Assembly: GCF_003977605.1 (NCBI RefSeq)
Contig: NZ_RYYU01000001.1
Coordinates: 2,082,539 to 2,146,538, forward strand
DNA from: Prevotella koreensis
GTDB lineage: Bacteria > Bacteroidota > Bacteroidia > Bacteroidales > Bacteroidaceae
Reading direction: 5' to 3'
DNA length: 64,000 nt
Each line of letters starts with the position of its first letter. Position 1 is the first letter of the stretch. A program made the translations under genes and the position numbers. The notes under the pieces were generated by a model, which saw only the letters and a program-made list of their open reading frames with translations, was not told the DNA's origin and did no database searches. Positions 41,222 through 51,575 of this stretch are shown here, in pieces.

Positions 41222-41430
41222 TGTGATTTTTTGAATAATCAACTGTTGGTTTGTAATTGGTTTGTTGCTTATTTTTGGAAGTTGCAGATATAGCCTGTCG
41301 CAATGGCAAAAACTGATAAAGATATGAAAAAATAAGGTGATATGATGATTTTGTAGAAAAAACAAGCGTTAAGTTTTGTTGTTTCAGAAAAAATATGTAT
41401 ATTCGCTGACGAAAAACAGGCATTATAAAA

Positions 41431-42318
41431 ATGAACATGAACACCGAGAGTTTTTTCGACTATTTGCGCTATGAGAAGAACGCGTCAGAGCGCACGGTTG
41501 TGAAATATGCGTGCTCGCTGGGATTGTTTCGTAAGTTTCTTGACGAAGAATGCGAAGGGGTGGCTTGGGAAAATGTTGATCGCGACATAATAAGCGACTG
41601 GATAGAGCATGAAATGGAGGCGGGTTGTACGGCACGCACCGTTTGTGGTTATCTGACAGGAGTGAAAGCGTTCTATAGGTTCGGACTGAAACGCGGACTT
41701 ATGGATAATGATCCGGCGTACAGCATAGAAGGGCCGAAGAAAAATAAACCATTGCCTTATTTCGTGAAAGAAAAGGAAATGAATCGCCTGCTTGATGATG
41801 TGGAGTGGAGAGATAGCATGGAAGACATTCGTGCGCGTACTATTATATTAGTGTTCTATGCGACTGGCGTGAGAGCATCGGAACTCATGGGACTTGACGA
41901 CTCAGACGTTGATTTCGTGAATAACCGGATAAAGGTGACGGGAAAGAGAGATAAGCAACGCATCGTGCCTTTCGGATTGGAATTGCGCGAAGAACTGTTA
42001 GCCTACATGGCCAAGCGCGATGCGGAATTGTCGAGACAGTGCGAGGCTCTGTTTGTTGATGATAAAGGGAAGCGCATGAGGTATAGTCAGGTGTGGCGTA
42101 TCGTTAACCGCGGGCTTGGACTTGTCACTACGATGAAAAGGCGTTCGCCCCATGTGCTCCGCCATTCCTTTGCCACGGCAATGCTGAATAACGACGCCGG
42201 GCTTGAAAGTGTTCAGAAACTGCTCGGGCATGAAAGTGTAGCCACTACGGAGATATATACACATGCCACTTTCGAGCAACTAAAAAAAGTTTATACCAAC
42301 GCCCATCCAAGGGCATAA
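41431..42318 (+). CDS. Tyrosine recombinase, XerC-like
   Basis: The 295-residue protein has a SAM-like N-terminal core-binding domain (about 5-90) and a catalytic domain (about 105-290) with the complete active site: Arg near 148 (TGVRASEL), Lys in TGKRDKQR, His 241 and Arg 244 (HVLRHSFA), His 267 (LLGHES) and the nucleophile Tyr 276 (TTEIYTHAT). Members of this group resolve chromosome dimers. In Bacteroidales this gene sits between rpsU and hpf, as it does here apart from the IS island. Start 41431 or 41437 (MNMNT) are both possible. Whether it is the dif-acting XerC cannot be settled from sequence. Confidence 0.9.
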   Translation: MNMNTESFFDYLRYEKNASERTVVKYACSLGLFRKFLDEECEGVAWENVDRDIISDWIEHEMEAGCTARTVCGYLTGVKAFYRFGLKRGLMDNDPAYSIEGPKKNKPLPYFVKEKEMNRLLDDVEWRDSMEDIRARTIILVFYATGVRASELMGLDDSDVDFVNNRIKVTGKRDKQRIVPFGLELREELLAYMAKRDAELSRQCEALFVDDKGKRMRYSQVWRIVNRGLGLVTTMKRRSPHVLRHSFATAMLNNDAGLESVQKLLGHESVATTEIYTHATFEQLKKVYTNAHPRA

Positions 42319-42349
42319 CAACTTAACCCTATTAAAACAGGAGGTAACT

Positions 42350-42649
42350 ATGGAGATTAAGATTCAGTCAATCCATTTCGACGCCACGGAACAGTTACAG
42401 GCGTTCGTAGAGAAGAAGGTCTTAAAATTGGAGAAGGCTTTCGAAGATGTGCAAGTCGTTGAAGTACAACTGAAAGTTGTTAAACCGGCCACCGCAATGA
42501 ACAAGCAGGCAAGCATTACGGCAATCGTTCCCGGGCAGCAACTCTTTGTGGAGAAAACTTGTGATACATTCGAAGAAAGCATAGATTTGTGTGTCGATTC
42601 TATGAAGGTTCAACTTACAAAATTCAAAGAAAAACTACGCAAGAGATAA
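42350..42649 (+). CDS. hpf: Ribosome hibernation-promoting factor, short form
   Basis: The 99-residue protein is a short HPF/YfiA-type factor: MEIKIQSIHFDATEQLQAFV start, beta-alpha-beta fold with VEVQLKVVKPATAMNKQA and CVDSMKVQLTKFKEKL at the end. It binds 30S/70S ribosomes in stationary phase. It follows the recombinase gene by 31 bases, so both are probably in one transcript, and precedes the tRNA cluster, whose own promoter starts just after it. Confidence 0.93.
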   Translation: MEIKIQSIHFDATEQLQAFVEKKVLKLEKAFEDVQVVEVQLKVVKPATAMNKQASITAIVPGQQLFVEKTCDTFEESIDLCVDSMKVQLTKFKEKLRKR

Positions 42650-42666
42650 AAAAAGTGGGAAAAAGT

Positions 42667-42697
42667 TTTGGTGATTAAAAAAAACGTCGTATCTTTG
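42667..42697 (+). promoter_or_regulatory. Strong promoter of the tRNA-tuf cluster
   Basis: TTTG at 42667-42670, a 19-base spacer and TATCTTTG at 42690-42697 are a perfect consensus, with the first tRNA beginning about 50 bases downstream. Confidence 0.85.
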
Positions 42698-42749
42698 CAG
42701 CCGTTTTAGAACAGGTCCTTTATCAAAGGCTTAACGGCTGCAAGGATTT

Positions 42750-42823
42750 GCCTCTTTAGCTCAGTTGGCCAGAGCACGTGATTTGTAATCTCGGGGTCGT
42801 TGGTTCGAATCCGACAAGAGGCT
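42750..42823 (+). tRNA. tRNA-Thr (anticodon TGT)
   Basis: The 74-base cloverleaf has acceptor GCCTCTT/AAGAGGC, anticodon loop TTTGTAA and T-arm GGTTCGAATCC. One T-T mismatch is in the anticodon stem. CCA is not encoded. First gene of a four-tRNA cluster before tuf. Confidence 0.93.
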
Positions 42824-42862
42824 CTCCGAAGAGCATGGCAGAGGATGTGTGAAAAAACATAA

Positions 42863-42945
42863 GGGTGGTTTCCAGAGCGGCCAAATGGGGCAGACTGTAA
42901 ATCTGTTGTCTTTCGACTTCGGTGGTTCGAATCCATCACCACCCA
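42863..42945 (+). tRNA. tRNA-Tyr (anticodon GTA)
   Basis: The 83-base tRNA with a long variable arm has acceptor GGGTGGT/ACCACCC, anticodon loop CTGTAAA and T-arm GGTTCGAATCC. CCA is not encoded. Confidence 0.95.
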
Positions 42946-43033
42946 CATCAGTGGATTTTTTGCGGAGTTTTGTTTAAGCCGAGTACAGATGTTCTTTTGT
43001 TCTTTGACGAGGCTGCGATGAAATGCCGTTATT

Positions 43034-43106
43034 GCGGAAATAGCTCAGTTGATAGAGCACTAGCCTTCCAAGCTGGGGGTCGCGGGTTTGAGCCCCGTTT
43101 TCCGCT
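43034..43106 (+). tRNA. tRNA-Gly (anticodon TCC)
   Basis: The 73-base cloverleaf has acceptor GCGGAAA/TTTCCGC, D-arm TAGCTCAGTTGATAGAGCA and anticodon loop CTTCCAA. CCA is not encoded. Confidence 0.95.
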
Positions 43107-43111
43107 CAAAT

Positions 43112-43183
<72 letters not shown>

Positions 43184-43252
43184 CTACTGTTTTATTAACC
43201 GTGTGAAGCAGAAAAAACGCGATTATTCATTAATTAAATAAAAAGTAAAGCT

Positions 43253-44437
43253 ATGGCTAAAGAACAATTTGTGCGCACCAAACCGCACGTAAACATCGGT
43301 ACTATCGGTCACGTTGACCATGGTAAGACTACTTTGACCGCCGCAATCACTACTGTACTGGCTAAGGCCGGTCTTTCTGAGGTTAAGTCTTTCGATCAGA
43401 TTGACAATGCCCCTGAAGAAAAGGAGCGTGGTATCACAATCAATACCTCTCACGTTGAGTACGAAACTGCAAATCGTCACTACGCACACGTTGACTGTCC
43501 GGGTCACGCCGACTATGTGAAGAACATGGTTACCGGTGCTGCTCAGATGGACGGTGCTATCCTCGTTGTTGCCGCAACTGACGGTCCTATGCCTCAGACT
43601 CGTGAGCACGTTCTGCTTGCTCGTCAGGTAAACGTTCCTCGTTTGGTTGTATTCCTGAACAAGTGCGACATGGTTGAGGACGAGGAAATGCTCGAACTCG
43701 TTGAAATGGAGGTTCAAGAAATCCTCGCTCAGTATGAGTTTGAAGATGATACCCCAATCATCCGCGGTTCAGCTCTTGGTGCACTGAACGGTGTTGCAAA
43801 ATGGGAAGAGAAAGTTCTCGAACTGATGAACGTTTGCGATACTTGGATTCAGGAGCCTCCACGTGCTACAGAAAAACCATTCCTTATGCCTGTTGAGGAC
43901 GTGTTCTCAATCACAGGACGTGGTACTGTTGCTACCGGACGTATCGAGACTGGTGTTATCCACGTAGGTGACGCTGTTGAGTTGCTCGGTCTTGGTGAAG
44001 ATAAGAATTCTGTTGTAACTGGTGTTGAAATGTTCCGCAAACTTCTTGACGAAGGTCAGGCTGGTGATAACGTTGGTCTGCTCCTCCGTGGTATCGACAA
44101 GAACGAAATCAAGCGCGGTATGGTACTTTGCCATCCGGGACAGATTAAACCGTTCAAGAAGTTCAAGGCTTCAATCTACGTATTGAAGAAGGAAGAGGGT
44201 GGTCGTCATACTCCGTTCGGTAACAAGTATCGTCCACAGTTCTACCTCCGCACAATGGACTGTACAGGTGAAATCACTCTGCCGGCAGGCGTTGAGATGG
44301 TAATGCCCGGTGACAACGTAGAGATCACTGTTGAACTTATCTACGCTGTTGCTCTGAACCAGGGTCTGCGTTTCGCTATCCGCGAAGGTGGTCGTACGGT
44401 TGGTTCAGGTCAGATTACAGAAGTGTTCGAGGACTAA
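43253..44437 (+). CDS. tuf: Elongation factor Tu
   Basis: The 394-residue GTPase carries P-loop GHVDHGKT (residues 19-26), switch region [27 protein letters not shown], and the beta-barrel domains 2 and 3 ([17 protein letters not shown], then [15 protein letters not shown]). It delivers aminoacyl-tRNA to the ribosome. Its position after four tRNAs and before tRNA-Trp/secE is the conserved Bacteroidales order. Only one copy is in the window. Confidence 0.99.
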   Translation: MAKEQFVRTKPHVNIGTIGHVDHGKTTLTAAITTVLAKAGLSEVKSFDQIDNAPEEKERGITINTSHVEYETANRHYAHVDCPGHADYVKNMVTGAAQMDGAILVVAATDGPMPQTREHVLLARQVNVPRLVVFLNKCDMVEDEEMLELVEMEVQEILAQYEFEDDTPIIRGSALGALNGVAKWEEKVLELMNVCDTWIQEPPRATEKPFLMPVEDVFSITGRGTVATGRIETGVIHVGDAVELLGLGEDKNSVVTGVEMFRKLLDEGQAGDNVGLLLRGIDKNEIKRGMVLCHPGQIKPFKKFKASIYVLKKEEGGRHTPFGNKYRPQFYLRTMDCTGEITLPAGVEMVMPGDNVEITVELIYAVALNQGLRFAIREGGRTVGSGQITEVFED

Positions 44438-44492
44438 TCTGAAATATCCTATAGTGTCTTTTGCGAATGCGGAGACATTGGGAACACATAAA

Positions 44493-44521
44493 AAGGTTCC
44501 GCTCTTAGCGGGCGGAGCCTT
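44493..44521 (+). terminator. 12-bp hairpin between tuf and tRNA-Trp
   Basis: AAGGTTCCGCTC at 44493-44504 pairs (two G-U pairs) with GGGCGGAGCCTT at 44510-44521. There is no T tail, so it may be a processing or partial termination structure before tRNA-Trp. Confidence 0.5.
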
Positions 44522-44525
44522 ACTT

Positions 44526-44598
44526 ACGGGAATAGCTCAGTTGGTAGAGCATCGGTCTCCAAAACCGAGGGTCGTGGGTTCGAGTCCTCCTTCCCGTG
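44526..44598 (+). tRNA. tRNA-Trp (anticodon CCA)
   Basis: The 73-base cloverleaf has acceptor ACGGGAA/TTCCCGT, D-arm TAGCTCAGTTGGTAGAGCA, anticodon loop CTCCAAA and discriminator G. The 3' CCA is not encoded. It precedes secE by 18 bases. Confidence 0.96.
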
Positions 44599-44616
44599 CA
44601 AAGAAAGAAGAATAAT

Positions 44617-44808
44617 ATGTTTCATAAGATAGCAAATTATTGCAAGGTTTGTTACGACGAACTTGCGCATAAGACTACTTGGCCGACACGTGCCGAATTA
44701 ACACACACCGCAATGATTGTATTATCTGCTTCCCTTGTCATTGCGTTGGTGGTATTTGGTATGGACTCGTTGTTTAAATGGGTAATGAGTATGGTTTATC
44801 CTGCTTAA
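44617..44808 (+). CDS. secE: Preprotein translocase subunit SecE
   Basis: The 63-residue protein has the SecE amphipathic region (YDELAHKTTWPTRAEL, about 13-28) followed by one membrane helix (about 33-58). It stabilises SecY in the translocon. The ATG at 44617 is chosen because longer in-frame starts fall inside tRNA-Trp. nusG begins 14 bases downstream. Confidence 0.95.
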   Translation: MFHKIANYCKVCYDELAHKTTWPTRAELTHTAMIVLSASLVIALVVFGMDSLFKWVMSMVYPA

Positions 44809-44822
44809 TCTTTTAAAGGAAA

Positions 44823-45365
44823 ATGGCTCAGACAGAAAAGAAATGGTATGTGCTTCGTGCTGTGAGTGGCAAGGAGGCTAAGGTGAAAGAATACATCGAG
44901 GCTGAATTGAAACACAACGATTTGCTTTCAAGGTATGTTTCTCAGGTAGTCATACCGATGGAGAAGCATGCTGCTCTGCGTGGTACAAAGCGTGTTGTCA
45001 AGGAGAAAATTGCTCTCCCCGGCTATGTGCTTGTAGAGGCAGAATTGAAAGGAGACGTTGCTCATACTCTGCGCTTCATACCTAATGTTTTGGGATTCCT
45101 TGGAGGATTGGATAATCCGTCGCCTGTACGCGAGTCTGAAGTGAACCGTATGCTTGGCATCGCAGACGATACCGAAATTAAGGAAGAGGTAATCGTTCCT
45201 TATTTGGTTGGTGATGCGGTAAAAGTTACGGACGGTCCTTTCAGTGGTTTCAGTGGTAACATTGAAGAGGTGGATGCCGAGAAACACAAGTTGAAGGTTA
45301 TGGTCAAGATTTTCGGTAGGAATACTCCTCTGGAACTCGGTTTTATGCAAGTCGAAAAAGAATAA
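44823..45365 (+). CDS. nusG: Transcription termination/antitermination protein NusG
   Basis: The 180-residue protein has an NGN domain (about 5-115: KKWYVLRAVSGKEAKVKEYI, then KIALPGYVLVEAELKG) and a C-terminal KOW domain (about 125-178: GDAVKVTDGPFSGFSGNIEEVD). It binds RNA polymerase and couples it to Rho or ribosomes. Operon position secE-nusG-rplK is conserved. Confidence 0.98.
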   Translation: MAQTEKKWYVLRAVSGKEAKVKEYIEAELKHNDLLSRYVSQVVIPMEKHAALRGTKRVVKEKIALPGYVLVEAELKGDVAHTLRFIPNVLGFLGGLDNPSPVRESEVNRMLGIADDTEIKEEVIVPYLVGDAVKVTDGPFSGFSGNIEEVDAEKHKLKVMVKIFGRNTPLELGFMQVEKE

Positions 45366-45427
45366 TGATGCTGTTACGGGCAAAAGTATTCTTTTTATGT
45401 AAAATCACTTTTTAATTAACAAAAGAA

Positions 45428-45865
45428 ATGGCTAAAGAAGTTGCTGGATTAATCAAATTACAGATTAAAGGTGGCGCTGCGAATCCTTCACCTCCCGTAG
45501 GACCGGCTCTCGGTTCGAAGGGTATCAATATTATGGGATTCTGCAAAGAGTTCAACGCCAGAACCCAGGATAAGGCAGGAAAAATTCTTCCTGTTGTTAT
45601 CACATACTATACCGACAAGTCATTCAGTTTCATCATCAAAACCCCGCCGGCAGCCGTTCAGCTCATGGAGGCAGCAAAGGTTAAGGGTGGTTCTGCTGAG
45701 CCAAACCGCAAAAAGGTCGCTTCGGTGACTTGGGATCAGGTAAGAGCAATCGCAGAAGACAAGATGGCTGACCTCAACTGCTTCACAGTGGAGTCTGCAA
45801 TGAAACTTGTTGCCGGCACAGCTCGCAGTATGGGTATCGCTGTAAAAGGGGACTTCCCTGGATAA
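45428..45865 (+). CDS. rplK: 50S ribosomal protein L11
   Basis: The 145-residue protein has the N-terminal [20 protein letters not shown] segment with the conserved proline cluster, and a C-terminal rRNA-binding domain with the [10 protein letters not shown] end. It forms the GTPase-associated centre with 23S rRNA. Normal length; rplA follows after 27 bases. Confidence 0.98.
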   Translation: MAKEVAGLIKLQIKGGAANPSPPVGPALGSKGINIMGFCKEFNARTQDKAGKILPVVITYYTDKSFSFIIKTPPAAVQLMEAAKVKGGSAEPNRKKVASVTWDQVRAIAEDKMADLNCFTVESAMKLVAGTARSMGIAVKGDFPG

Positions 45866-45892
45866 TTTTTAATAACTTCAATTTTAAAGAAA

Positions 45893-46585
45893 ATGAGTAA
45901 ACTGACAAAAAATCAGAAAGCAGTTGCCGATAAGGTTGAAGCAGGGAAAGCATACTCTTTGATGGAGGCCGCTCAATTGGTAAAGGATATTACTACTACC
46001 AAGTTTGAGGCTTCCGTGGACATCGATGTACGCTTGGGTGTTGACCCGCGCAAGGCTAACCAGATGGTTCGTGGCGTTGTTTCGCTGCCTAACGGAACCG
46101 GAAAGGTCACTCGCGTGCTCTGCCTCTGTACACCTGACGTTGAGGCTGCGGCCAAAGAGGCAGGTGCTGACTATGTTGGTCTTGACGAGTATATTGAAAA
46201 GATCAAGGGTGGCTGGACAGATGTTGATGTTATCATCACAATGCCCTCATGCATGGGAAAGGTAGGACCATTGGGACGTGTTCTCGGTCCTCGTGGCTTG
46301 ATGCCAAACCCGAAGAGTGGCACTGTAACTATGGATGTTGCTAAGGCAGTGAAAGAAATCAAGCAAGGTAAGATAGACTTTAAGGTTGACAAGGCTGGTA
46401 TTATCCACACGTCAATCGGTAAGGTTACAATGACATCGGAGCAAATCTACGGAAATGCGAAGGAGTTTATCAATACCGTTATCAAGTTGAAGCCTGCTGC
46501 TGCCAAAGGTACATATATCAAGAGTATCTTCCTATCAAGCACTATGAGTGCAGGTGTCAAGGTTGATCCAAAGACAGTTGAATAA
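45893..46585 (+). CDS. rplA: 50S ribosomal protein L1
   Basis: The 230-residue protein shows the L1 signatures [34 protein letters not shown] and the C-terminal [16 protein letters not shown]. It forms the mobile L1 stalk and in many bacteria represses its own operon by binding mRNA; whether it does so here cannot be seen. Confidence 0.98.
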   Translation: MSKLTKNQKAVADKVEAGKAYSLMEAAQLVKDITTTKFEASVDIDVRLGVDPRKANQMVRGVVSLPNGTGKVTRVLCLCTPDVEAAAKEAGADYVGLDEYIEKIKGGWTDVDVIITMPSCMGKVGPLGRVLGPRGLMPNPKSGTVTMDVAKAVKEIKQGKIDFKVDKAGIIHTSIGKVTMTSEQIYGNAKEFINTVIKLKPAAAKGTYIKSIFLSSTMSAGVKVDPKTVE

Positions 46586-46605
46586 CACTTAAAGTACGGA
46601 AAACG

Positions 46606-47121
46606 ATGAAAAAGGAAGTAAAAGATACCATAATCGTAACGCTTGGTGAGCAGTTGAAAAAATACCCGCATTTCTATCTGGTAGATGTTTCCGGTCTGAA
46701 TGCTGAGGATACAAGCAACCTGCGTCGCAAGTGTTTCAAGAATGAAATCAAGATGGTCGTTGTGAAGAATACCCTTCTACACAAGGCTTTCGAGGCTTCG
46801 GAAATTGATTTTGAACCTTTATACAGCACGTTGAAAGGCAATACCGCAGTGATGTTTACTAATGTAGCAAACACTCCTGCCAAATTGCTGAAAGAGTATT
46901 CGAAAGCCGGCATCCCTGCACTGAAAGGTGCTTATGCCGAGGAAGGCATCTTCGTTGGTGCCGACAAGCTTGAGGAACTCTCTTCTATCAAGAGCAAGAG
47001 CGAACTTATTGCAGATGTTGTGGCATTGCTGCAGTCTCCAATCAAGAACGTTATCTCCGGACTCAATGCCGGTGGCAAGATTCACGGACTGCTTGACGCT
47101 ATCGCTGAGCGTAATAAATAA
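46606..47121 (+). CDS. rplJ: 50S ribosomal protein L10
   Basis: The 171-residue protein starts MKKEVKDTIIVTLGEQLKKY and has LVDVSGLNAEDTSNLRRKCF and the C-terminal helix that binds L7/L12 dimers (VVALLQSPIKNVISGLNAG). It anchors the stalk. rplL follows after 54 bases. Confidence 0.97.
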   Translation: MKKEVKDTIIVTLGEQLKKYPHFYLVDVSGLNAEDTSNLRRKCFKNEIKMVVVKNTLLHKAFEASEIDFEPLYSTLKGNTAVMFTNVANTPAKLLKEYSKAGIPALKGAYAEEGIFVGADKLEELSSIKSKSELIADVVALLQSPIKNVISGLNAGGKIHGLLDAIAERNK

Positions 47122-47175
47122 GCGACCCATATTATAACATTTTCATTAAAAAAACAATTAAAATTTAGAATAAAA

Positions 47176-47553
47176 ATGGCAGATATTAAAGCTATTGCTG
47201 AAGAGTTGGTAAACCTTACAGTAAAAGAAGTAAGCGAGTTGGCAACAGTCCTGAAGGACGAGTACGGAATTGAGCCTGCTGCTGCAGCCGTTGCTGTAGC
47301 TGCTGGTCCTGCTGCTGGTGCAGCTGACGCAGCTGAGGAGAAGTCATCTTTCGATGTAGTTCTCGCAGAGGTTGGCGGTGCTAAACTACAGGTTGTAAAG
47401 GCAGTGAAAGAGGCTTGTGGTCTTGGTCTGAAAGAGGCTAAGGATCTCGTTGACGGTGCTCCTTCTACTCTGAAGGAAGGTCTTTCAAAGGACGAGGCTG
47501 AGAACCTGAAGAAGGCTATCGAAGAGGCTGGTGCCAAGGTAGAACTGAAGTAA
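47176..47553 (+). CDS. rplL: 50S ribosomal protein L7/L12
   Basis: The 125-residue acidic protein has an N-terminal dimerisation domain (about 1-33), an Ala/Gly-rich hinge (about 35-55) and the C-terminal factor-binding domain ([35 protein letters not shown]). It recruits translation factors. Confidence 0.98.
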   Translation: MADIKAIAEELVNLTVKEVSELATVLKDEYGIEPAAAAVAVAAGPAAGAADAAEEKSSFDVVLAEVGGAKLQVVKAVKEACGLGLKEAKDLVDGAPSTLKEGLSKDEAENLKKAIEEAGAKVELK

Positions 47554-47579
47554 TTCAGAATTACATTCTAAAAAATATC

Positions 47580-47617
47580 GGTTAAGATCTCCTAAGTAGG
47601 GGGGTCTTAACCTTTTC
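47580..47617 (+). terminator. Attenuator-like hairpin between rplL and rpoB
   Basis: GGTTAAGA (47580-47587) pairs with TCTTAACC (47605-47612), followed by TTTTCTTGTCTTTT. Partial termination here would lower rpoBC expression relative to the ribosomal genes, as in other bacteria. A second palindrome, CTCCGAGCGCTCGGAG at 47662-47677, lies closer to rpoB. Confidence 0.65.
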
Positions 47618-47718
47618 TTGTCTTTTGGCGTTAATCGTCAAGACTCAGAGACCTCGGAAACTCCGAGCGCTCGGAGATTTCCCGAAAATCATTAATACAT
47701 TATTTATTTTATAAATAC

Positions 47719-50700
47719 ATGGCTTCAAAAATTGTTGATAACAGAGTAAACTTTGCAAGCGTGAAGAATCCGATGCCATATCCGGATTTTCTCGATGTGC
47801 AATTAAAGTCTTTCAAAGACTTCTTACAGTTGGACACACCACCGGAGGAACGCAAGAATGACGGTCTTTACAAGGTATTCGCTGAGAATTTTCCTATTGC
47901 CGACACTCGTAACAACTTCGTGCTTGAGTTCCTTGACTACTTCATCGACCCTCCACGTTATAGCATCGACGAATGCTTGGAACGCGGGTTGACTTACAGT
48001 GTGCCACTGAAGGCCAAGATGAAACTTTATTGCACCGACCCTGAACATGAGGATTTTCCAACGTTTGTTCAAGATGTTTACCTTGGCAACATACCTTACA
48101 TGACAAGTAACGGCACTTTTGTAATCAATGGTGCCGAGCGTGTTGTGGTGTCACAGTTGCACCGTTCGCCGGGTGTGTTCTTCGGTCAGGGTATTCATGC
48201 CAACGGTACTGCGCTCTACAGTGCGCGTATCATTCCTTTCAAGGGCTCTTGGATAGAGTTTGCAACAGACATCAACAATGTGATGTACGCCTACATCGAC
48301 CGTAAGAAGAAATTGCCGGTGACAACATTGTTGCGTGCCATCGGCTACGAGACCGACAAGGATATTCTTGAGATATTCGGTCTTGCCGAGGAGGTGAAGG
48401 TGAACAAGAAGAATATGAAGGAAGCCATAGGCCGCAAACTTGCAGCCCGTGTACTGAAGAGTTGGAACGAGGATTTCGTTGACGAAGATACCGGTGAGGT
48501 TGTTTCCATTGAGCGTAACGATGTTATGATGGAACGTGAAACAGAAATCACTAAGGAAAATGTTGATGAAATTCTTGACAGCGGTGCCTCTACAATCCTT
48601 TTGCATAAGAGCGAAGAGGCTGCATCAAAGTATGCGATTATTTTCAACACGTTGGCCAAGGATATAACCAACTCGGAGAAAGAAGCAATATTCTACATCT
48701 ATCGTCAGTTGAGAAATGCCGAACCTGCAGATGATACAAGTGCACGTGAGGTGATTCTTAACCTTTTCTTCTCTGATAAGAGATACGATCTTGGCGACGT
48801 GGGTCGTTACAGAATAAACAAAAAACTTGGTTTGGATACCGATATGAATGTTCGTATCCTAACTAAGGAAGACATTATAGAGATTATAAAATATCTCATA
48901 CAACTGGTTAACTCAAATGCTACGGTGGATGATATTGACCACCTTTCCAACCGACGCGTTCGCACGGTAGGTGAGCAGTTGTCTAATCAGTTCTCAATAG
49001 GTCTGGCACGTATGAGCCGCACAATCCGCGAGCGTATGAATGTTCGCGACAATGAGGTTTTCCAGCCTACAGACCTTATCAATGCCAAGACAATATCGAG
49101 CGTCATCAACTCGTTCTTCGGAACCAATCCGCTCTCTCAGTTCATGGACCAAACCAACCCACTTGCTGAGGTTACGCACAAGCGTCGTCTCTCTGCTCTT
49201 GGTCCCGGTGGTCTTAGTCGTGAGCGTGCCGGATTCGAGGTTCGTGACGTTCACTATACTCACTATGGCCGTCTCTGTCCGATTGAGTCGCCCGAAGGTC
49301 CGAATATCGGTCTTATTTCGTCTCTATGCGTATATGCAAAGATTAACGAACTCGGTTTCATCGAGACACCATATCGCAAAGTGAAGAACGGAGTGGTTGA
49401 CCTAAAGAACGAGGATGTGGTCTATCTCACCGCAGAGGAGGAAGAAGACTATATCATCGGTCAGGGTAACGCACCGCTTAATGACGATGGTACGTTTATC
49501 CGTACTTTCGTGAAGTGTCGTCAGGATGCCGACTTCCCCGTAGCCGATCCGGAAGAGGTTGATCTCATGGACGTTGCGCCACAACAGATAGCATCTATCG
49601 CTGCCGGACTGATTCCGTTCCTTGAGCACGATGATGCTCACCGTGCGTTGATGGGTTCTAACATGATGCGTCAGGCCGTTCCACTTCTTCATAATGAAGC
49701 CCCTATTGTAGGAACCGGAATCGAGAAGCAGGTGTGCGAGGATTCGCGTACCATGATTACTGCCGAGGGCGACGGTTTGATAGAATATGTTGATGCCACG
49801 ACTATACGTATATTGTACGACCGTACCGAGGATGAGGAGTTCGTTAGTTTTGAGCCGGCACTTAAGGAATACCGCATTCCTAAGTTCCGTCGCACCAACC
49901 AGAATATGACAATTGACCTTCGCCCTATTTGTGAAAAGGGGCAGCGTATTAAAAAGGGCGACATCCTTACAGAAGGATATGCCACCGAAGACGGTGAACT
50001 GGCTCTTGGACGTAACCTCCTTGTGGCTTATATGCCTTGGAAGGGATACAATTATGAAGATGCTATCGTACTTAATGAACGAGTGGTTCGCGACGATGTG
50101 CTGACATCAGTACACGTAGATGAATACACACTTGATGTTCGTGAGACAAAGCGCGGTATGGAAGAGTTTACTTCAGACATTCCTAACGTCAGCGAAGAGG
50201 CAACTAAAGACCTCGATGAGAACGGTATTATCCGTGTCGGTGCACGCGTTGAACCCGGTGACATACTTATTGGTAAGATTTCTCCTAAGGGAGAGAGTGA
50301 CCCATCACCGGAGGAAAAACTGCTTCGTGCCATCTTCGGCGATAAGGCCGGCGATGTAAAAGACTCTTCGTTGAAGGCAAATCCGTCGCTCAGCGGTGTC
50401 ATAATAGACAAGAAACTATTCTCGCGTGCCATAAAGACACGTCAGTCGAAGCAACAGGATAAGATTATCCTTGCTAAGATAGATGAAGAATATGAAGCAA
50501 AGATAGACGACCTGAAAGACATCCTCGTTGACAAACTGATGTCTCTTACCGAGGACAAAGTATCTCAGGGCGTGACAGACTATACCGGAGCCGAGATTAT
50601 AACCAAGGGCAGCAAGTTCTCTATTGCCGTTCTGAAAAATCTTGAATATGACGGAATACAGAGCAATAATTGGACAGACGATGATCATAAGAACCATCTC

Positions 50701-51531
50701 ATTCAGACTCTGATAATGAATTATATCAAGAAATACAAACTTCTTGATGCAGAAAACAAGCGTCGCAAGTTTGCAATTTCTATCGGAGACGAACTGCCTT
50801 CAGGCATTCTACAGATGGCCAAGATATACGTTGCAAAGAAACGTAAGATTGGTGTCGGAGACAAACTTGCCGGTCGTCATGGTAATAAGGGTATCGTTTC
50901 CAAGGTCGTTCGTCAGGAAGACATGCCGTTCCTTGAGGACGGTCGTCCCGTAGATTTGGTGCTCAACCCGCTTGGTGTGCCTTCTCGTATGAACCTCGGC
51001 CAGATTTTCGAGGCTATCCTCGGTGCTGCCGGTAAGCGTCTTGGAATTAAGTTCGCCACACCGATTTTCGATGGTGCAAAACTTGAAGACCTTCAAGAGT
51101 GGACTGATAAGGCCGGTCTGCCGCGTCTCTGTTCAACCCACCTCTATGATGGTGAGACAGGCGAACAGTTCGACCAGCCGGCAACCGTAGGTATCACCTA
51201 CTTCCTTAAACTTGGCCACATGGTTGAAGACAAGATGCACGCACGTTCTATTGGTCCGTACTCTCTCATCACGCAGCAGCCGCTCGGTGGTAAAGCACAG
51301 TTCGGTGGACAGCGTTTCGGAGAGATGGAGGTTTGGGCACTCGAGGCATTCGGTGCCAGCCATGTGCTTCAGGAAATCCTGACAATCAAGTCTGACGATG
51401 TCGTAGGACGCTCGAAAGCCTACGAGGCAATCGTTAAGGGCGAGGCAATGCCAACTCCGGGTATTCCGGAGTCGCTCAACGTGTTGCTCCACGAACTGCG
51501 CGGTCTTGGTCTCAGCGTAACACTCGACTAA
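47719..51531 (+). CDS. rpoB: DNA-directed RNA polymerase subunit beta
   Basis: The 1270-residue subunit is complete. It has the rifampicin-region blocks [33 protein letters not shown] and [25 protein letters not shown], the [22 protein letters not shown] segment, [11 protein letters not shown], and the C-terminal [24 protein letters not shown]. The residues at the rifampicin site look like the normal sensitive-type sequence (positions judged by motif only). It is followed by rpoC after 44 bases. Confidence 0.99.
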   Translation: MASKIVDNRVNFASVKNPMPYPDFLDVQLKSFKDFLQLDTPPEERKNDGLYKVFAENFPIADTRNNFVLEFLDYFIDPPRYSIDECLERGLTYSVPLKAKMKLYCTDPEHEDFPTFVQDVYLGNIPYMTSNGTFVINGAERVVVSQLHRSPGVFFGQGIHANGTALYSARIIPFKGSWIEFATDINNVMYAYIDRKKKLPVTTLLRAIGYETDKDILEIFGLAEEVKVNKKNMKEAIGRKLAARVLKSWNEDFVDEDTGEVVSIERNDVMMERETEITKENVDEILDSGASTILLHKSEEAASKYAIIFNTLAKDITNSEKEAIFYIYRQLRNAEPADDTSAREVILNLFFSDKRYDLGDVGRYRINKKLGLDTDMNVRILTKEDIIEIIKYLIQLVNSNATVDDIDHLSNRRVRTVGEQLSNQFSIGLARMSRTIRERMNVRDNEVFQPTDLINAKTISSVINSFFGTNPLSQFMDQTNPLAEVTHKRRLSALGPGGLSRERAGFEVRDVHYTHYGRLCPIESPEGPNIGLISSLCVYAKINELGFIETPYRKVKNGVVDLKNEDVVYLTAEEEEDYIIGQGNAPLNDDGTFIRTFVKCRQDADFPVADPEEVDLMDVAPQQIASIAAGLIPFLEHDDAHRALMGSNMMRQAVPLLHNEAPIVGTGIEKQVCEDSRTMITAEGDGLIEYVDATTIRILYDRTEDEEFVSFEPALKEYRIPKFRRTNQNMTIDLRPICEKGQRIKKGDILTEGYATEDGELALGRNLLVAYMPWKGYNYEDAIVLNERVVRDDVLTSVHVDEYTLDVRETKRGMEEFTSDIPNVSEEATKDLDENGIIRVGARVEPGDILIGKISPKGESDPSPEEKLLRAIFGDKAGDVKDSSLKANPSLSGVIIDKKLFSRAIKTRQSKQQDKIILAKIDEEYEAKIDDLKDILVDKLMSLTEDKVSQGVTDYTGAEIITKGSKFSIAVLKNLEYDGIQSNNWTDDDHKNHLIQTLIMNYIKKYKLLDAENKRRKFAISIGDELPSGILQMAKIYVAKKRKIGVGDKLAGRHGNKGIVSKVVRQEDMPFLEDGRPVDLVLNPLGVPSRMNLGQIFEAILGAAGKRLGIKFATPIFDGAKLEDLQEWTDKAGLPRLCSTHLYDGETGEQFDQPATVGITYFLKLGHMVEDKMHARSIGPYSLITQQPLGGKAQFGGQRFGEMEVWALEAFGASHVLQEILTIKSDDVVGRSKAYEAIVKGEAMPTPGIPESLNVLLHELRGLGLSVTLD

Positions 51532-51575
51532 AATTCAATTTAGGTATCAAGAACTTAAGAATTAAGAATTGAAAT